NCBI RefSeq assembly: GCF_000275845.1
Contig: NW_006766911.1
Span: forward strand, 124,957-188,956
Length of the DNA stretch: 64,000 nucleotides
Source: Dichomitus squalens LYAD-421 SS1
Lineage: Eukaryota; Basidiomycota; Agaricomycetes; Polyporales; Polyporaceae
Direction: 5' to 3'
Position 1 is the first letter of the stretch, and each line of letters opens with the position of its first letter. Both the position numbers and the translations under genes were made by a program. Below, in pieces: positions 45,801 to 58,208 of the stretch. The notes under the pieces were generated by a model that made no database searches, was not told the origin of the DNA, and saw only the letters and a program-made list of their open reading frames with translations.

Positions 45801-47548
45801 TACGTGAAACGACACGCGGCATCCGTGGACGATTCGCGGCATCCATTACTGAAGATTCGCGGCATCCGGGAGGAGGTTATTCACGTCTGCTGCTCTCAAT
45901 GCTGTCTCCGGTGTGGTCTGCACGCTACATTCCTGTTGTGCCTTGTCATCCTGGACGTAGCCCTCACTGGCTCCCCACCATAGCGCACATGTGGCAACTG
46001 CATTTGTAAGCCCTTCGCAATTCTATCGCTCAAGTCGGCGTTGTACTGTTGCCATCGACGATATACGGATTGACGTATATTGACTAGCGAGTGTGCCTGC
46101 AGGCAACATTAGCTCCAGCGGCCAGGTGGAAAGTTCGTCTAACGAGGTACAAGAGCGACGGAAATGAAGACCACGAACGCTCCGAGGGCGTCCATCATCA
46201 GCTCCTTCCCGTACGCACTGGCCTGGATGTCCATTTCACCTCCAGCTTTCCTTGTGACATCAATACCCTACTAGTCCACTTAGGCCCCGTTGAGCGAGCG
46301 GACCGAGTTGGGTCCCCGCAGCCGCCCATCTCCGTCTTAACCCCATCGGCGTCCGCTAACTTGAATCAGCTTTGATCAGCTGTTTGGTGGGCAAACCTAT
46401 TCCCAACCCGTTTTCTGGACGGGGCCTTATTGGCCCCCCGTATTCTACAACGGAACACATGATATGATACTTGGCATAGCGAAGTTGACACACTAGACAG
46501 ACGAGCACTGCTAATACAGATGCCTCCCGAATTCTGTGCTATCCGTAATGTCTTCAACGAATCGCAACGATCGCCAGGTTTCCATCTGTCTGCCGCTGAT
46601 AGCAATCACTTACAGGGCCATGTGCTCTTTAGCTACAAACTATGATTTCTTCCTCCCTATCGCCTGCATTATAGCTCTTTTGCCCTTGCGACTGCTCCAT
46701 GGCGTGACAAAGGTGCCGAGATCATACATACCGTGTATGAAACCCCAGAAACCCCTCAGACAAATATGGCAGGTTGCAGTCGCTCTCGAAGGGGGCAGTA
46801 CAGGGGAACTGATCATGGAAGCATGCATAGATCCAGACAATGCGGCTAAGCTGGAGGTCACGATGCTGGGACAGCCAGTCGTGTTGTCTAGATCACACGA
46901 GAGCTAAGGGCCTGAGAGACTCAGGTAGCCGCGGAGAACCCACAGCCAGGGCCCTGCAGGAACGCGTACGTGCTGATCAGGGACCTATCGCTCCAACAAA
47001 CAACCGTGAAACCCATCGCATATTGACTCGAAATCGGACCGACTTCTGGCGGGTCTAAGCACACCCTAGTGTAGACTATACTATCTTGCCGCCGCCCCAA
47101 CGACTGTTGACTACAGCGCTACTGTAACAGATGTCGAAGAACTCCTTAGGTCGTATGTAGATTATTCGACTCGAAGCTATTCCACAATATCGCTCCCCCA
47201 ACTCAGACGCTAGGGCCTACTCGCAAGATTCAGAAACAGAGTTCATGCGGCCGCAAGACGACTAGAAGATGTCCCAGATTGTTCATCGAAGACACATTCT
47301 TGCTCATGAGTCATGCGCAAACCCTACATGCGTTCAATACAAATCCGTCGCCTGGCCAGAGTTGAAACGCCAAAGAAGTCGAATGTGCGATATTACTCGG
47401 GGTCATCCGCTCTTATCTCAACTGCTTCGATTTCCTCCGACCTCCTGCGGATATTAACGGAAATACAGCTGCTAAAATCTTCCTCCGACTACCAAATTCT
47501 TCGGCGCACCACATCTGGAAGGAGATGGATTACAAGAGAACAGATCGG
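42850..47548. other. 4.7 kb without a recognised gene
   Basis: Many short frames on both strands, none longer than about 140 codons that shows a family motif or links through splice sites. A tandem decamer repeat lies at 45815-45867. The region may hold long non-coding transcripts or very degraded elements, but nothing can be supported. Confidence 0.4.
45815..45867 (+). repeat. Three spaced copies of CGCGGCATCC
   Basis: Copies start at 45815, 45835 and 45858; two of them share the longer core ATTCGCGGCATCC. Spacing is 20 and 23 bases. It could be a cluster of protein-binding sites or a decayed minisatellite. Confidence 0.55.
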
Positions 47549-47553
47549 TCGAC

Positions 47554-47677
47554 GTAGTCTCGTGACCAGACGTTCGGAGCTCCAAGCGGGAACGAAAAAT
47601 CGGGGGTATCCGGACACTCGAACCTCCGATTTTTCGTTTCCGCTTGGAGCTCCGAACGTCTGGTCACGAGACTACGG
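47554..47677. mobile_element. Foldback element (124 bp) with 54-base inverted arms
   Basis: The left arm 47554-47607 and right arm 47624-47677 are inverted copies with two mismatches in 54 bases. They begin CGTAGTCTCGTGACCAGACG and leave a 16-base loop. The element is bounded by a 5-base direct repeat GTCGA (47549-47553 and 47678-47682), which looks like a target-site duplication. It encodes nothing. Alternatively the near-perfect hairpin could be transcribed as a small-RNA precursor. It ends 167 bases before the uL23m start codon, so it lies in that gene's promoter or leader. Confidence 0.75.
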
Positions 47678-47844
47678 TCGACGGTGAACAGGTTAGAGAT
47701 GTATCAGCTCCGTTTCGTCGGAGATTCAATAAATCACATTCCGATTCGATTAAACACAGAGGCTAAGTGCTGGAAAAGTCTCCGATCAAACTTTCTGCTG
47801 TTCTCGGGTTCGCTAGAGAGCAGCGTACCGTGCCAGCACTCTCC

Positions 47845-48744
47845 ATGTTCCCCACTCTCCGTCGCCTTTACGCGACTATCCCTGAGGCAGCGGCTGCTGC
47901 GCGTACGGCCTCTACGCCGCGGGCAGTTCGTCTACGTCGTGCGAAAAAGGGACTCGACGCATCACTTCTCCAATCCGACGCGACTCCCGAAGGACTCACT
48001 CCCTCCGAATTTGCACGGTATCAGCGGGCTCTTGCCAAGGGCGAGCTCCTCAAAAACGATGGGACGAACTTGACGGAAGAGGAGTGGTTGGCACGACTGG
48101 ATACGAAGCGGAGCAGGATTCGCGGTGTGCGAGAAGTGGTGAAGGGCGGACAGGCAATGTCAGAGGTAGTTGGCCAAAAGGTTTTTCTCCCGAACATCAT
48201 CTTCAAGATGGTCCGCAACCACACTCCTGCCGGACAGCCCTACAATCCGTACGAGGCCACCTTCCGTGTTCCCCAGTCTGTGACCAAAACCGACATCCGA
48301 TCCTATCTGCTTGCCGTCTACGGCGTGAAGACCACCTATATCCGTACCGATAATTACCAGTCTCCGCTTCGCAAGCGGTTTGGCAGGCCAGTGGAGACCA
48401 TTGCTGATCGGACATACAAGCGCGCTGTGGTCGGTCTCGTCGATCCGTTCTACTACCCCCTCGCGGAGGAAGACATGTCTGCGCAGGAGCGCGCGGACAG
48501 GCGAAAGTGGATGCAGGAGAGGCTTTTGGTCGGCAAGCGGGAGGAGGATATGCAGTCATACTTCTTGCGCCATACTCGCTCTTCGGATGGGAAGGGATGG
48601 AAGTGGCGTACGGGTATCACGGCCTCGAGAGGGAACATCTTGCGCCTCATCGCTGAGCGTCGCGCAGAGCGGGAGCGGGCTATCGTGGACGTCAAGGCTC
48701 GTATCCAAGAGGATCGGCAGAAGGACGTTGCGGAGGCCGCATAG
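47845..48744 (+). CDS. Mitochondrial large-subunit ribosomal protein uL23m
   Basis: This is a structural protein of the mitochondrial large ribosomal subunit near the exit tunnel (yeast Mrp20 homologue). A single exon of 299 residues starts at the ATG at 47845; the open frame continues upstream to 47767, but the 47845 start gives a proper targeting presequence rich in Arg/Ala/Ser (MFPTLRRLYATIPEAAAAAR). The L23 core reads VFLPNIIFKMVRNHTPAG, YNPYEATFRVPQSVTKTDIR, then YLLAVYGVKTTYIRTDNYQS. KRFGRPVETIADRTYKRAVV and VGLVDPFYYPL follow, as in fungal mitochondrial L23. The C-terminal 90 residues are a charged helical extension typical of the mitochondrial form. The promoter includes the foldback element at 47554-47677. 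Confidence 0.9.
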   Translation: MFPTLRRLYATIPEAAAAARTASTPRAVRLRRAKKGLDASLLQSDATPEGLTPSEFARYQRALAKGELLKNDGTNLTEEEWLARLDTKRSRIRGVREVVKGGQAMSEVVGQKVFLPNIIFKMVRNHTPAGQPYNPYEATFRVPQSVTKTDIRSYLLAVYGVKTTYIRTDNYQSPLRKRFGRPVETIADRTYKRAVVGLVDPFYYPLAEEDMSAQERADRRKWMQERLLVGKREEDMQSYFLRHTRSSDGKGWKWRTGITASRGNILRLIAERRAERERAIVDVKARIQEDRQKDVAEAA

Positions 48745-50846
48745 AGTTTTGTACCGGTGCGTATCGCTACATCTCTGTCGAATCATAAATCGCTGACCTT
48801 GGGTCCTGCAGTACATTACATTTTCCGCTATCAGTCATAATGTGTTGTGCTCAACTTCCGCATAACGCTGCTTTGTTTCCCCACGTCACATGTCGTCATC
48901 GTGATGCTGTCTCAACACCAAGTCGACCTAGTACGACAAGGTCAATCGGTGGCCATAGCACACTGGCTGAAAGGCGCTGGCGGCAGCTCGAGACTAGGCG
49001 TCCTTTCGAACTCTGGTATCTCCGCAGCAGGCGGAGTGCTTGCTAGCGAGGTCTAGCGGCGTTTCATGATATCATTCATGTACGTCCTTGAAGCATTGCT
49101 TACAGTGTCGCGTCAACAACCCCGAGTAGGTCTGATCTTCGCCAAACTTGACGCAGCCTGTGATGGACGCCTTTATTTGTATCTCTATTCTTCGCATCCT
49201 CACCAGTGCCGACTTACATGTCCCGGTCCCGTTGCTTCTTCGAAATGTGTCTTACGGCATAGGAGCTCAGGGTCTGTATGCTGTTTGCATGGCTTGTAGT
49301 GCTTCTACACGCGTGTCATGCGCATTCGGGACCTCGGCTTCCGGCGCTGTTTCTCCCCCTTTGTGTTCATGTGCACCTCAATGGGCGTTGCTCCTCTGCC
49401 GGCGAAGTTATATCAAGAGGTTCCTGCAGACAATGACGCACAAGATACGCTCAACCCACATCCGATCTAGGGCTGGCGGTGTACGTCGCTTCCTTGACAA
49501 GAGACTCATGAAGCGCAGCACGGCCCGTGTTTGGTGAGTTAGCCGACATGTTGTTCATACCGAGATTTCATACCGATCGTTCCGCCTTCTTTTAGTCTGC
49601 GTATCCAGCCTGCGCCAACTTAGATTAGTCTCGCACACGCCATTATTGGCCTAGTGTTGTGGACGGATCCATGGAAGAAGCTTGTTCCATTAAACCGCGT
49701 TAGTTCATGGTTCTTGTCGAGCCGGTTGCAACATGTTGTGACAGATACGAAGCGTGGCTATCGTGTGTGCCAAGAACTACCAGGCGTCCGATGTCATTGG
49801 CGCTTAGGATCTGCATTCCCTGCTACGCGGCCCTAGGCGATGCGTCGTCGTCGTCACATTCGCCAAGCTAGTTGGATCCTGCGACAATTAGACGGAGTAT
49901 GAGGCATGATGTGCAGAGTTGCTCCTGGAGCGCATTGCAAGCTGGCTTTGCATAACACGAGTTCGGACCACACGCAGATCGAACCGATGCGCAATGTGTC
50001 AGATAAGTCTGCTTCGTGGGCGACCAAAGTTGCTAGTCACAATGAAAGGTACCAGTCATGCAAGGGAACCTAGGGAGAGTTGTTTCGGGATACCGGATAC
50101 GGTTGCGATACCCGGCATTGATACTAGAAACCAGACTTAGGTGAGGACGAGAAGCTCGGGCCGCGGCAGTCCTCCCGTAGTAGATCCGACATTCAACTCC
50201 TGTGTGCGTAAAGCAGCGCAAGATCGTCGAAATTCGATCATCGACGCCTTTCGCTTGCCTGTCGCAGTAATCACTGCATACGCTAGTGCCACGAACTGGC
50301 CGTGCATGGGTACAGGCGATGCTTGGATCGCGAGACGCAAGCCAGGCATCCAGCACGCCCGAGCTTTGTTTGTGGTGTCAATGAAGCTCTTCTCAAGTCA
50401 TGAAGGCAATCGAGACCTCTTCCCACCCATGCTGAAACAGTAACTAATAGTGCTACACGCTCGATCACCGTAAACTTCACCCTGTCTTTCTGCACTGTGG
50501 ACTGTCGTAGGAATGACTATCCACTTACCTCGCGATTGTGAGTTGTACCATCATGCGCCGAGATCAAACGAGTCAACGCTTCACCAGCAACAGGCTATAC
50601 CGAGCTCCGGAGAACACTCAAAAGCCTCGTGGCTGATAAACGGCTTGGTGGAAGGAACAATCGATGATCACACCGACGCGGGCCGGTGATACAATGGCCT
50701 GCGCAACTATGCGGCCATCCAATGACAAGCGTACTTAGTGGTTGCTCACATGTGCGGTCAGGAGGGATTATTCTCGGATGGATGTGTTACATTATGAGTG
50801 CAAATCATCATGAGGTGTCCATTGTCCAAAGCGTGATCAGGCATCA
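48745..50846. other. Intergenic, 2.1 kb, no gene recognised
   Basis: This is the 3' flank shared by uL23m and the convergent zinc-cluster regulator. Open frames lack motifs. Confidence 0.45.
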
Positions 50847-53800
50847 TCAGATGCTAGACGGATTCGTTCCGTTCATATTGCCCAGGAAGCCTCCCCAGTC
50901 ATCCCAGCTGCGCAAACGAAGCGAAGAGTTCTGTCAGTATACCGTCGAAGGACAATCAAATATATGGGCAGTTGAGTACAGCTGACTCACCCGTAGAATG
51001 TTGGCGCATTTTCCCAGACTGTCAAAGAATCATCTGCAAACGCATACTCCGGAGTCCCTTCCGAATCGCTTCCCTGCGACCCCACAACTCCGGAACCCGC
51101 TCCAACAGGCGCGATTTGGGGACGGTAGCCCGTTGTAGCGGATGAGGCGGAAAAGGGTTGCAGCGTGGTGGACTGGTGGTACCCCATAGGCTCAAGGCCA
51201 AACATATTTCTGCTGCTCGTCGTGTCGAACTGACTGCGTGCCATGCCTTGCACAAGTTGGCCACTCTGAGTGCGATCGTTTCCATGCTGAACCGCGCCGA
51301 ACTGCTGGGCAGACTCCTGCCGGTAAAGGTGAGACAGGGTCTGATGAGGGGGCTGCTGCCAGACGGGGTGAATCGACGCCGGAGCATATTCATGCGCAAG
51401 TTCTTCCGTACGAAGAGGGAGCGAAAACAATGGACTCATGTCATCGTCACTGCTCAGTCCTAGCACAGAAGTACCAAACATAGCGGCAGTCCCCTGGGAT
51501 TGAAAAGCACAAGCTAAGCTGGAGGAGGAAGGAAGACCAACTGGCCCGTCTCTTGCTCGCGAGTCATCGACGTTTGGATCTTGCCCCGGCCGGAAGCGAA
51601 CCTGTGAAGAGTCATCGGGAGCCGGAATCGATGATGGGGGGAAAGACTGAAGGGAGAATGGTCGAATATAATCAGAACCAGGGACTCCGTCGACATTGGG
51701 TGGTATTGCGTTAGATTCTGCGCCAGATTCGAGAGGCGTCCCCGACGTGACAAGTTCATGCAAAATGTCGCTGTATGAGCAAATCAATTGCGATTAGCTG
51801 GCTCCTATGATCGATTCGTGAAATGATCAGGCACCCCAATCTATCGGCCGTCGCCATCCTGAACGATTGGGGCATTAAAAATCAAACGTGAAGGGAAGCT
51901 AGCAGCTGTCACGCACTTTCTATGACAAGCCCTTATCATCTCCAAGCACTTCTTGACATATGCAACGTCCTGGGCGGCATTGACCGTACGGCCAGACTTC
52001 TTTTCGCCCCAAACGCTCAGCAACAATACCACTGCGTACATAAACAAAGAAGACTGTTGAGCAATATCAGTTGAGGGTTGGCTTGCTGATGGTCCGCAGC
52101 GACAGCGCACGTACCAGATTCTTGTATGACGGATCCCCCGTACGTTGATAGAGATGGCTCACTACGCGAACCCCTGACCTTGCGGCGTTCGTGCAGATAA
52201 TGAGTGACGGGAACGATAAGGGTGATCCCCTACGCGTGGAAATGAATGGTCTATGCACGGCGATCTGGAATTGGTAATAATGCGAGAGGAGAACGGCAGA
52301 CTGTTTCAGGAACAAAGTGTCCTCCCGGTCTGGATCCCATCGCACTGAGGGAACGCAGTCGTCAGTTGTCATATGGCTTTGGTTGGCAGAATGACCCACG
52401 ATGACCGGGCACTGTGTCCACCCATCTGTTCAATGCAGAGTCGAGGTCGGCCACTATACGTTGCTCCCATTGTTGGTCTCCATGACCCAATGCTGATTTA
52501 GACTTGTTGATTGAGTACTACGGGAATGTTAGTATGTCATGATGCCGATCGTGCAAATAGATATGGGCCACATACTACTGTGCGCACCGCGAACGCCAAG
52601 ATCTGACACAGCCTTATGTAGCTCGTAAAGAAGCAATTCTTCGATGGCCTCCCGTGCGGTTGCTGAAAGGCTCTTTCTCCGCCGGAAGAGATCCAATATT
52701 CGTCATCGCACTCAAGAGGTAACCCAAGGTCCATGCTATGAAAGTGTCAAGAAATAACGAAAGTCTGACAGCCACAACACTAACTCTTCGTCATGGATAG
52801 ATGCTGGGCGACCCATACTGTAGGCGGAGCCCCAGTCTAGGACGGCCAAAATCCTGCACCAGATGAAGCGGGTTCAACATACAGGAAATCGAGGACTACA
52901 AGTAGAAATTCGCACCAGAAAGCGCGTCTGATCATTTCTTCCTCGATTGTAGGGATCGCCCCGTACATCTTCTTCCTATGTGCGCCAATATCGACGCCCA
53001 TACGCACGCCAATGCCAATGTGTGTCCAGGAAGTGTGCGGCACTGTGGTCCCTTGCAGGTACAGGACTAGCAACTGCCCAAAAGCACTATTAGCAGACTC
53101 CGGGAGTGGAATCCTCGAAGAACATACCACGCGGACCTGAAGGTCATATACGGTAGCAGGCGCCATGTATGACTTGTATACCCGTTCGACCGTCTCGAAC
53201 CACTTCCACCCAGCTGATTCCGTATTATGAGTCCCTTCGAGAAGGACTCGTGAATCGTCACTAAAGCGAGCGCCACAGGCACAAACAAGAAGCAAGGTTC
53301 CCCCGAAAGCCCCGTGGTGGTGTTGGAGTCCGTTCTTGATGCATTGCTTGAACGTAGGCTCGTGGAGAAGAGGCATATAATCATTCATCTCTCGGAAGTA
53401 GAGATTCATAAGGTCTCCCAGGAGGTCTTCTGGCGGAAATTCAGTGAATGGAGGTGGAGCATCCTCTAGAATGCTTCGCAACCACTGTGACCTTGCTCAG
53501 TACTGTCTGACGATAGCCTGACAGAGAGCACTGACCGGAATAGGAGCATATTGCTTGTTGACGGATCGAGGTGGCTCTTCAGTGGACTGCGCTTTCGTCG
53601 TCGTAGTCATGTCCGCTTCGATCTGATCCTTTAGGTGCTTTGCAGCACGGACGAAGACCAACCCACTCGACTTCCCGTGGTATCGATAGGTGACTGGGTC
53701 AATCGATAGCCTATTGAAACCGTCAACGATATTCTTCTGCAGCTCGCTCTCGTCATCGCTGGGGTCGAGATCATCAGAGACAGCGGGGATACTTGGGCTT

Positions 53801-54644
53801 GCAGCTATGGGCGGGCTGAGCGTAGTCGATGTCGACGGCTTTCCTGTGCGTAGAGTGCTGGTATCTGACCGTGTTGAAGCGCCAACAGATGCGGAAGAGC
53901 CACCTTCGTTGTCGGAAAGTGTGCTATCGAGCTCTTTTGTTATGTCGATGCCTGGACTGAGCTGAAACGAGAACACCTGCGGTCATTACTGTCATTTGCT
54001 ATTCGTTATATCTCGAATTCACCTTTTTTAGCAACTGTTCCAGTCGTTGCATACGGCCTTCGACCTTGTCAACATAGCTGCATAATGACGTGTTAGTTGG
54101 ATGAATGAGAGCGAGCATGATGGGATGTAAAGAGAAAATTTGCCAAGCGGACACGCAACCAGAAGTCGAAAGGAGGTGAAGTCCCCAGAGCACGCGGTCT
54201 CCCACACGTGTCCATCGTCCAAATCGCATTGGCGCACCGCTTCGGAACCGTCGCCCTACTATACTGATGACTGCGAAGACACTAACCTCACAGGATAGAA
54301 GTTTTTCTACAACAATATGAGAAATATGTCAAATTCGGGAGCTGAACGACGCACGTATAGAGGCTCCACATAAGTACAGTCGGTGCGTCGAGAGGTACAT
54401 TTGGAACAACGATTGTCAGCTCGTTGATAGCCATCGCCTGCGATGCTCAAGTGGATTAGTGCCGTCTCTTAATGACCCCAAGAGGAGAGCCTACACTTGA
54501 CTGCAATCATGTATTAGACAAGGATGAGACGACGACAAAGGGCGCTGACGTACTCTTCTTACGCCTGCAGTAATCGCAAGCGCGTTGGACCTTGCGCTTC
54601 TTGGCAGAGGGCCCCGTGTCGTCTTCGCGGTCTGGGGAGGACAT
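50847..54644 (-). CDS. Zn(II)2Cys6 transcription factor with fungal-specific domain
   Basis: Sixteen exons give 921 residues in one phase: 54554-54644, 54495-54500, 54355-54437, 54287-54306, 54023-54077, 53536-53961, 53128-53484, 52883-53073, 52785-52817, 52576-52735, 52406-52517, 52115-52344, 51917-52053, 51835-51858, 50991-51770 and 50847-50907. The Gal4-type cluster CDYCRRKKIKCDGYQRADNR-CSKC is only complete if the 6-base exon is used. A coiled-coil linker (YVDKVEGRMQRLEQLLKK) follows. The fungal transcription factor domain, about residues 235-560, shows LHEPTFKQC, SWTHIGIGVRMGVDIGAHRK, IRRAFWCEFLLVVLD, and MGRPASI then LPLECDDEYW. The C-terminal 280 residues are Ser/Gln/Pro-rich, ending in FYGWDDWGGFLGNM, a tail found in related basidiomycete factors. 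Targets are unknown. Confidence 0.9.
54495..54500 (-). other. 6-base microexon of the zinc-cluster regulator
   Basis: TCAAGT on the minus strand is flanked by GCAG acceptor and GTAG donor. It supplies the last two bases of Ile, Lys and the first base of the third cluster cysteine, restoring C-x2-C-x6-C. Skipping it keeps the frame but removes two residues of the spacer. Confidence 0.75.
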
Positions 54645-57600
54645 GTTCGAGGGAGAGTAGTGTGAATATCTAACGGCATGATGAATCAAAGGTTCAGCCT
54701 CGGTTTTGAACATCCGGACATCCAGTAGCTGCACAGCTCGGAAGCCTACCTTATGGCAGTGCTGGTTCACCAAGAGTCTGGCCGATTTAGAGGTGGCGCT
54801 GTCAAGCACTGCTGTGTCAGTGTCAGTACCAGTGCCACGTGGTCAAACGTACCTATACGCGCTGCCCGTCGAACAATTAGTCTAGACTGGGGCAAAACGC
54901 AAAGTCAAGACGGCGAAAGGCAACTTGGAAGCAGAGGCTCCTCCGGCTAGAGATGGCTCCAAGCTACCGACAACGGCCATCGGCTCGCCCATTAGTGCTC
55001 GTACAGCCACCCTTGTCCCTATCTGCGCTGTCTCAAGGTCCCTATCATTTGAATATACCTATTTCGCATGTTTTGACCGGTTTCGAAGTCTCGTGCTCCA
55101 CGCTTATCGCGGCGTCTGCTGCGCCGCCGATTCGCTGCGAAAGGCCTTTGAACACTGGTCGCCGAATTGACGCCTTGTGAATAATGACACCAAGCATGAC
55201 CATCATCATTGTGACCCAGCGCTCAGCTTGAAGATCAAACTGATTCATACACACATCACAACCGCTATCCAGGAGTGGAGCTTGGCTGTACAGTACGACA
55301 GGAGTGCGCCCACGGTGCAAAACTAAGCCGTACCTTCCGGTCTTACCTTTGTGCATGGGAATCAGGCGAGGTTAAATAAAAACCCTCCGTTGATTACGCA
55401 CCCGTTCATCGCAGGAATCGTCGCGAGACGCGCAGTCAGGCGTGCCGACATAGACGGGGAACGAAAAACCGCCGCTTAAGGGCTAGCTGAGCGCCCTCGA
55501 GGAGGTCTCCACGGGTGTGAACACGCACCAATAGTGCTGTAGGACGGCTGTGTGCGATTCAGGAGCTTCACGAAATCCCGATCGACAATTCTATTCAACG
55601 CATGTCAAACTACAGCCATTTCAGTACCAATGCTTTACGGACTTTTACGGGCATACCTCTACAGAGCGACCGGGGACTAAAGCCGTATGCATAAGGTTGC
55701 ATTACGCGGCTTGAAAGACAAGCGGCTAAGGACCAGGAAAGACCCTTGATACTATAGCACGCCAGGATGATCTTGTCACAGGCGGCTGCTTCTGTTGTCG
55801 ACGCATCAGTCGACTTCGCTGACGACGAAGAGACGTCCAAATGCACGGTCTTACTGCCAGCTGTCCGGAAAATCTTCGCCGCGATGGTCTGCAATCGCAG
55901 CATCCAGGGTCCACGGCATCCTTCGCAGCAGTAAACGCTCTGATTACATGAACGGCCGATGCCCTGATGCAATTTAGTCGCTTGTCCTCACTACCTCATG
56001 CAACCGATGACATACTGAAACGCAATTCCTGTAGCCACAAGGGTGGATGATTGTATAGGGTGTGCGTTGGAGTTCAGTAGGTGAAGCCGGAATATTGTTG
56101 CTGCGCTTCCGAGAATTTCGGAGTCCGTGACCTTCCGAGCGTCTTTCTCTCGGTCCGAGGGCGTCAGCGCTTCCGGCAGAAAGTTGAGCCCGTACTCACT
56201 TCGGTGACTTCACCCATGGCAATGTCCCCCGAGTCTCGTCCTCACGAAACCCTGTCGTAAACAGCAGTGTAACGTCGCTAGGTCCTTTCAAGCGTGTTTG
56301 ACTCCATAGCGGCCAGCACTTGCCACCGACGAGGATCCTGATCGTGCGCTTACACGTCCATCCTCCCAAAGGCAATAGAGGTGGTACGGGTACTTGCTTC
56401 GTTGACGTCCAAACGAACGACAAGGCTGTTGACCTATCATTAGTACGGATGGTTCCTGGTGCAATGCTAGCTCAGCCGTCTGAAATGCTGAGACGAAGGG
56501 TGAATTCATGTACTCAATTTCCAATGATAACAGTTCGCGTCCACATGATGTCCGACCATGGGGTTCTATTTCGTTCTGAACCACCGCCAGTAACGTAATA
56601 GAGTCCGTTGAATTGGCGCGTTTCAACAGACAGTGGAAAAATCTTATTCGCCGCGCAGTCCTACTGCCTGTGCACGGTTTCGAAAGATCTCTATGCTTTC
56701 GGGCGTCGCTCCCGGGGCCTTGCTCAGACAACGAATGTTACAGTACTGTGTGGGTACGGACTGCGAACGTCACGGAGGGTGTCATCTCGCTGCAGCTTTC
56801 GCGTTTCGTTGCCGTTGAGCGGCCTTCATCTGGAAAGCATGGGAGATCTGATCAACACGGCAGGTATCCTTCGAGAGGCACGTACGCTGACCTTGAAACG
56901 GCCCCCGACTTGCAGGAGATCCCTTAGATAGTCCGGCGAAACGTACAGACGGTAACCGACTCTACAGCTATGCTCTAGATTGGTGACAAGAGCGAGAAGA
57001 TCTGAGTACGTGACGTACTCACGAGAACCCCGTTGGTGCCGAAAATTGCGAGGTCCACTTCTAAGTTTCAATGAACTTGGCGTCGTTGAAGGTTGGAGCT
57101 TGAGGATGGCGACTGATGGCGAGATGAGAAGTGCGAAAATGTGCATTCAAGTGCCCGTGGAGGACAATGCAAGGACTTCGTGAAGTCGGCAGAGGGGTGT
57201 CCGTAGGCTCGCCGTCGGAAGCCCCAGTAGGCTTGTTGCCGGAGACCGCGTAGAACCGGGGGCTACAGCAAGATGCCAGTACAGCCAACGTGAGCTGGTT
57301 GAGAAATGCACGTGTGCACCTACGGGATCGGCATGACAGCGGAACCTGCCTTATTCTCGTGTTGTCATCTAAACAGGTAACTCACGCACGTATTCCACAT
57401 TCGACAGGCCTTTATGATAGGCCCTGTCTCGTAAACAGTTTTCCAAGCGTCGCGGGTGGTGACAGGGCCGAAGACAGGCATGCGTCCATCTACATTGCTT
57501 CGATGTCGCGTCGTACGTACGTTGGCAGAGGTCAACAGGAGGCCTGCGCTTGAATGAACGTAGAGGTGAATTGTCAAGAACGCCGTGAAGTCAAACGAAA

Positions 57601-58208
57601 AACAACCTTCATGAAAGTGTCCATTTCTTGCTATGCTATGGAACACCCGAAATTTCGCTTGGCTGGGGTGGTCGATGTGCTGCTTAGTGTTGTTTGCTGT
57701 CCGACTGTCTCAGCTGCATACTCCCGAATTGTCAGCACTATACAGCAAAGTATCTGTCATCGCGGAGCAGGCTCAGGACATACCATCTTGTCGTGGGTGC
57801 GTGATGCGGAGTGCACTTGTTCCAGCGAACTGTTGACGTCACAACCGAGGCACGGAGCCGACCCTCCAGGATCCTGCGTCGGGCGACGGAACCTATACAG
57901 AGGGGAGGACCGGGATAGTGAGTTGTTCAACGGATTGTCCCGCCTGGGGTTGCGAATAGGTAGTAGCGGAAGCCCACATGATGAGTGCACGAGTGATACC
58001 TCCTTTCCAAACACGAGTAGGATGAACTCCAATAGAGATGACCCCAGCTATACACCTGAACGAGATAGAGGGCGAGCATACCGGGAAACGATAGCTCGAT
58101 CTATACTTCGCTTCAACTACAGCTTGATGGACACACACCGACAAGAAAGAGCTCGCGACAGATCCATCGAGTCCAGACGAACACTACAGATCCCTGTAGG
58201 ACTTCGCC
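54645..58208. other. 3.6 kb without a recognised gene
   Basis: Upstream region of the zinc-cluster regulator and 3' flank of DHODH. Minus-strand frames at 56196-56731 and a plus-strand 221-codon frame at 57554-58219 lack motifs and good exon partners. Confidence 0.4.
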
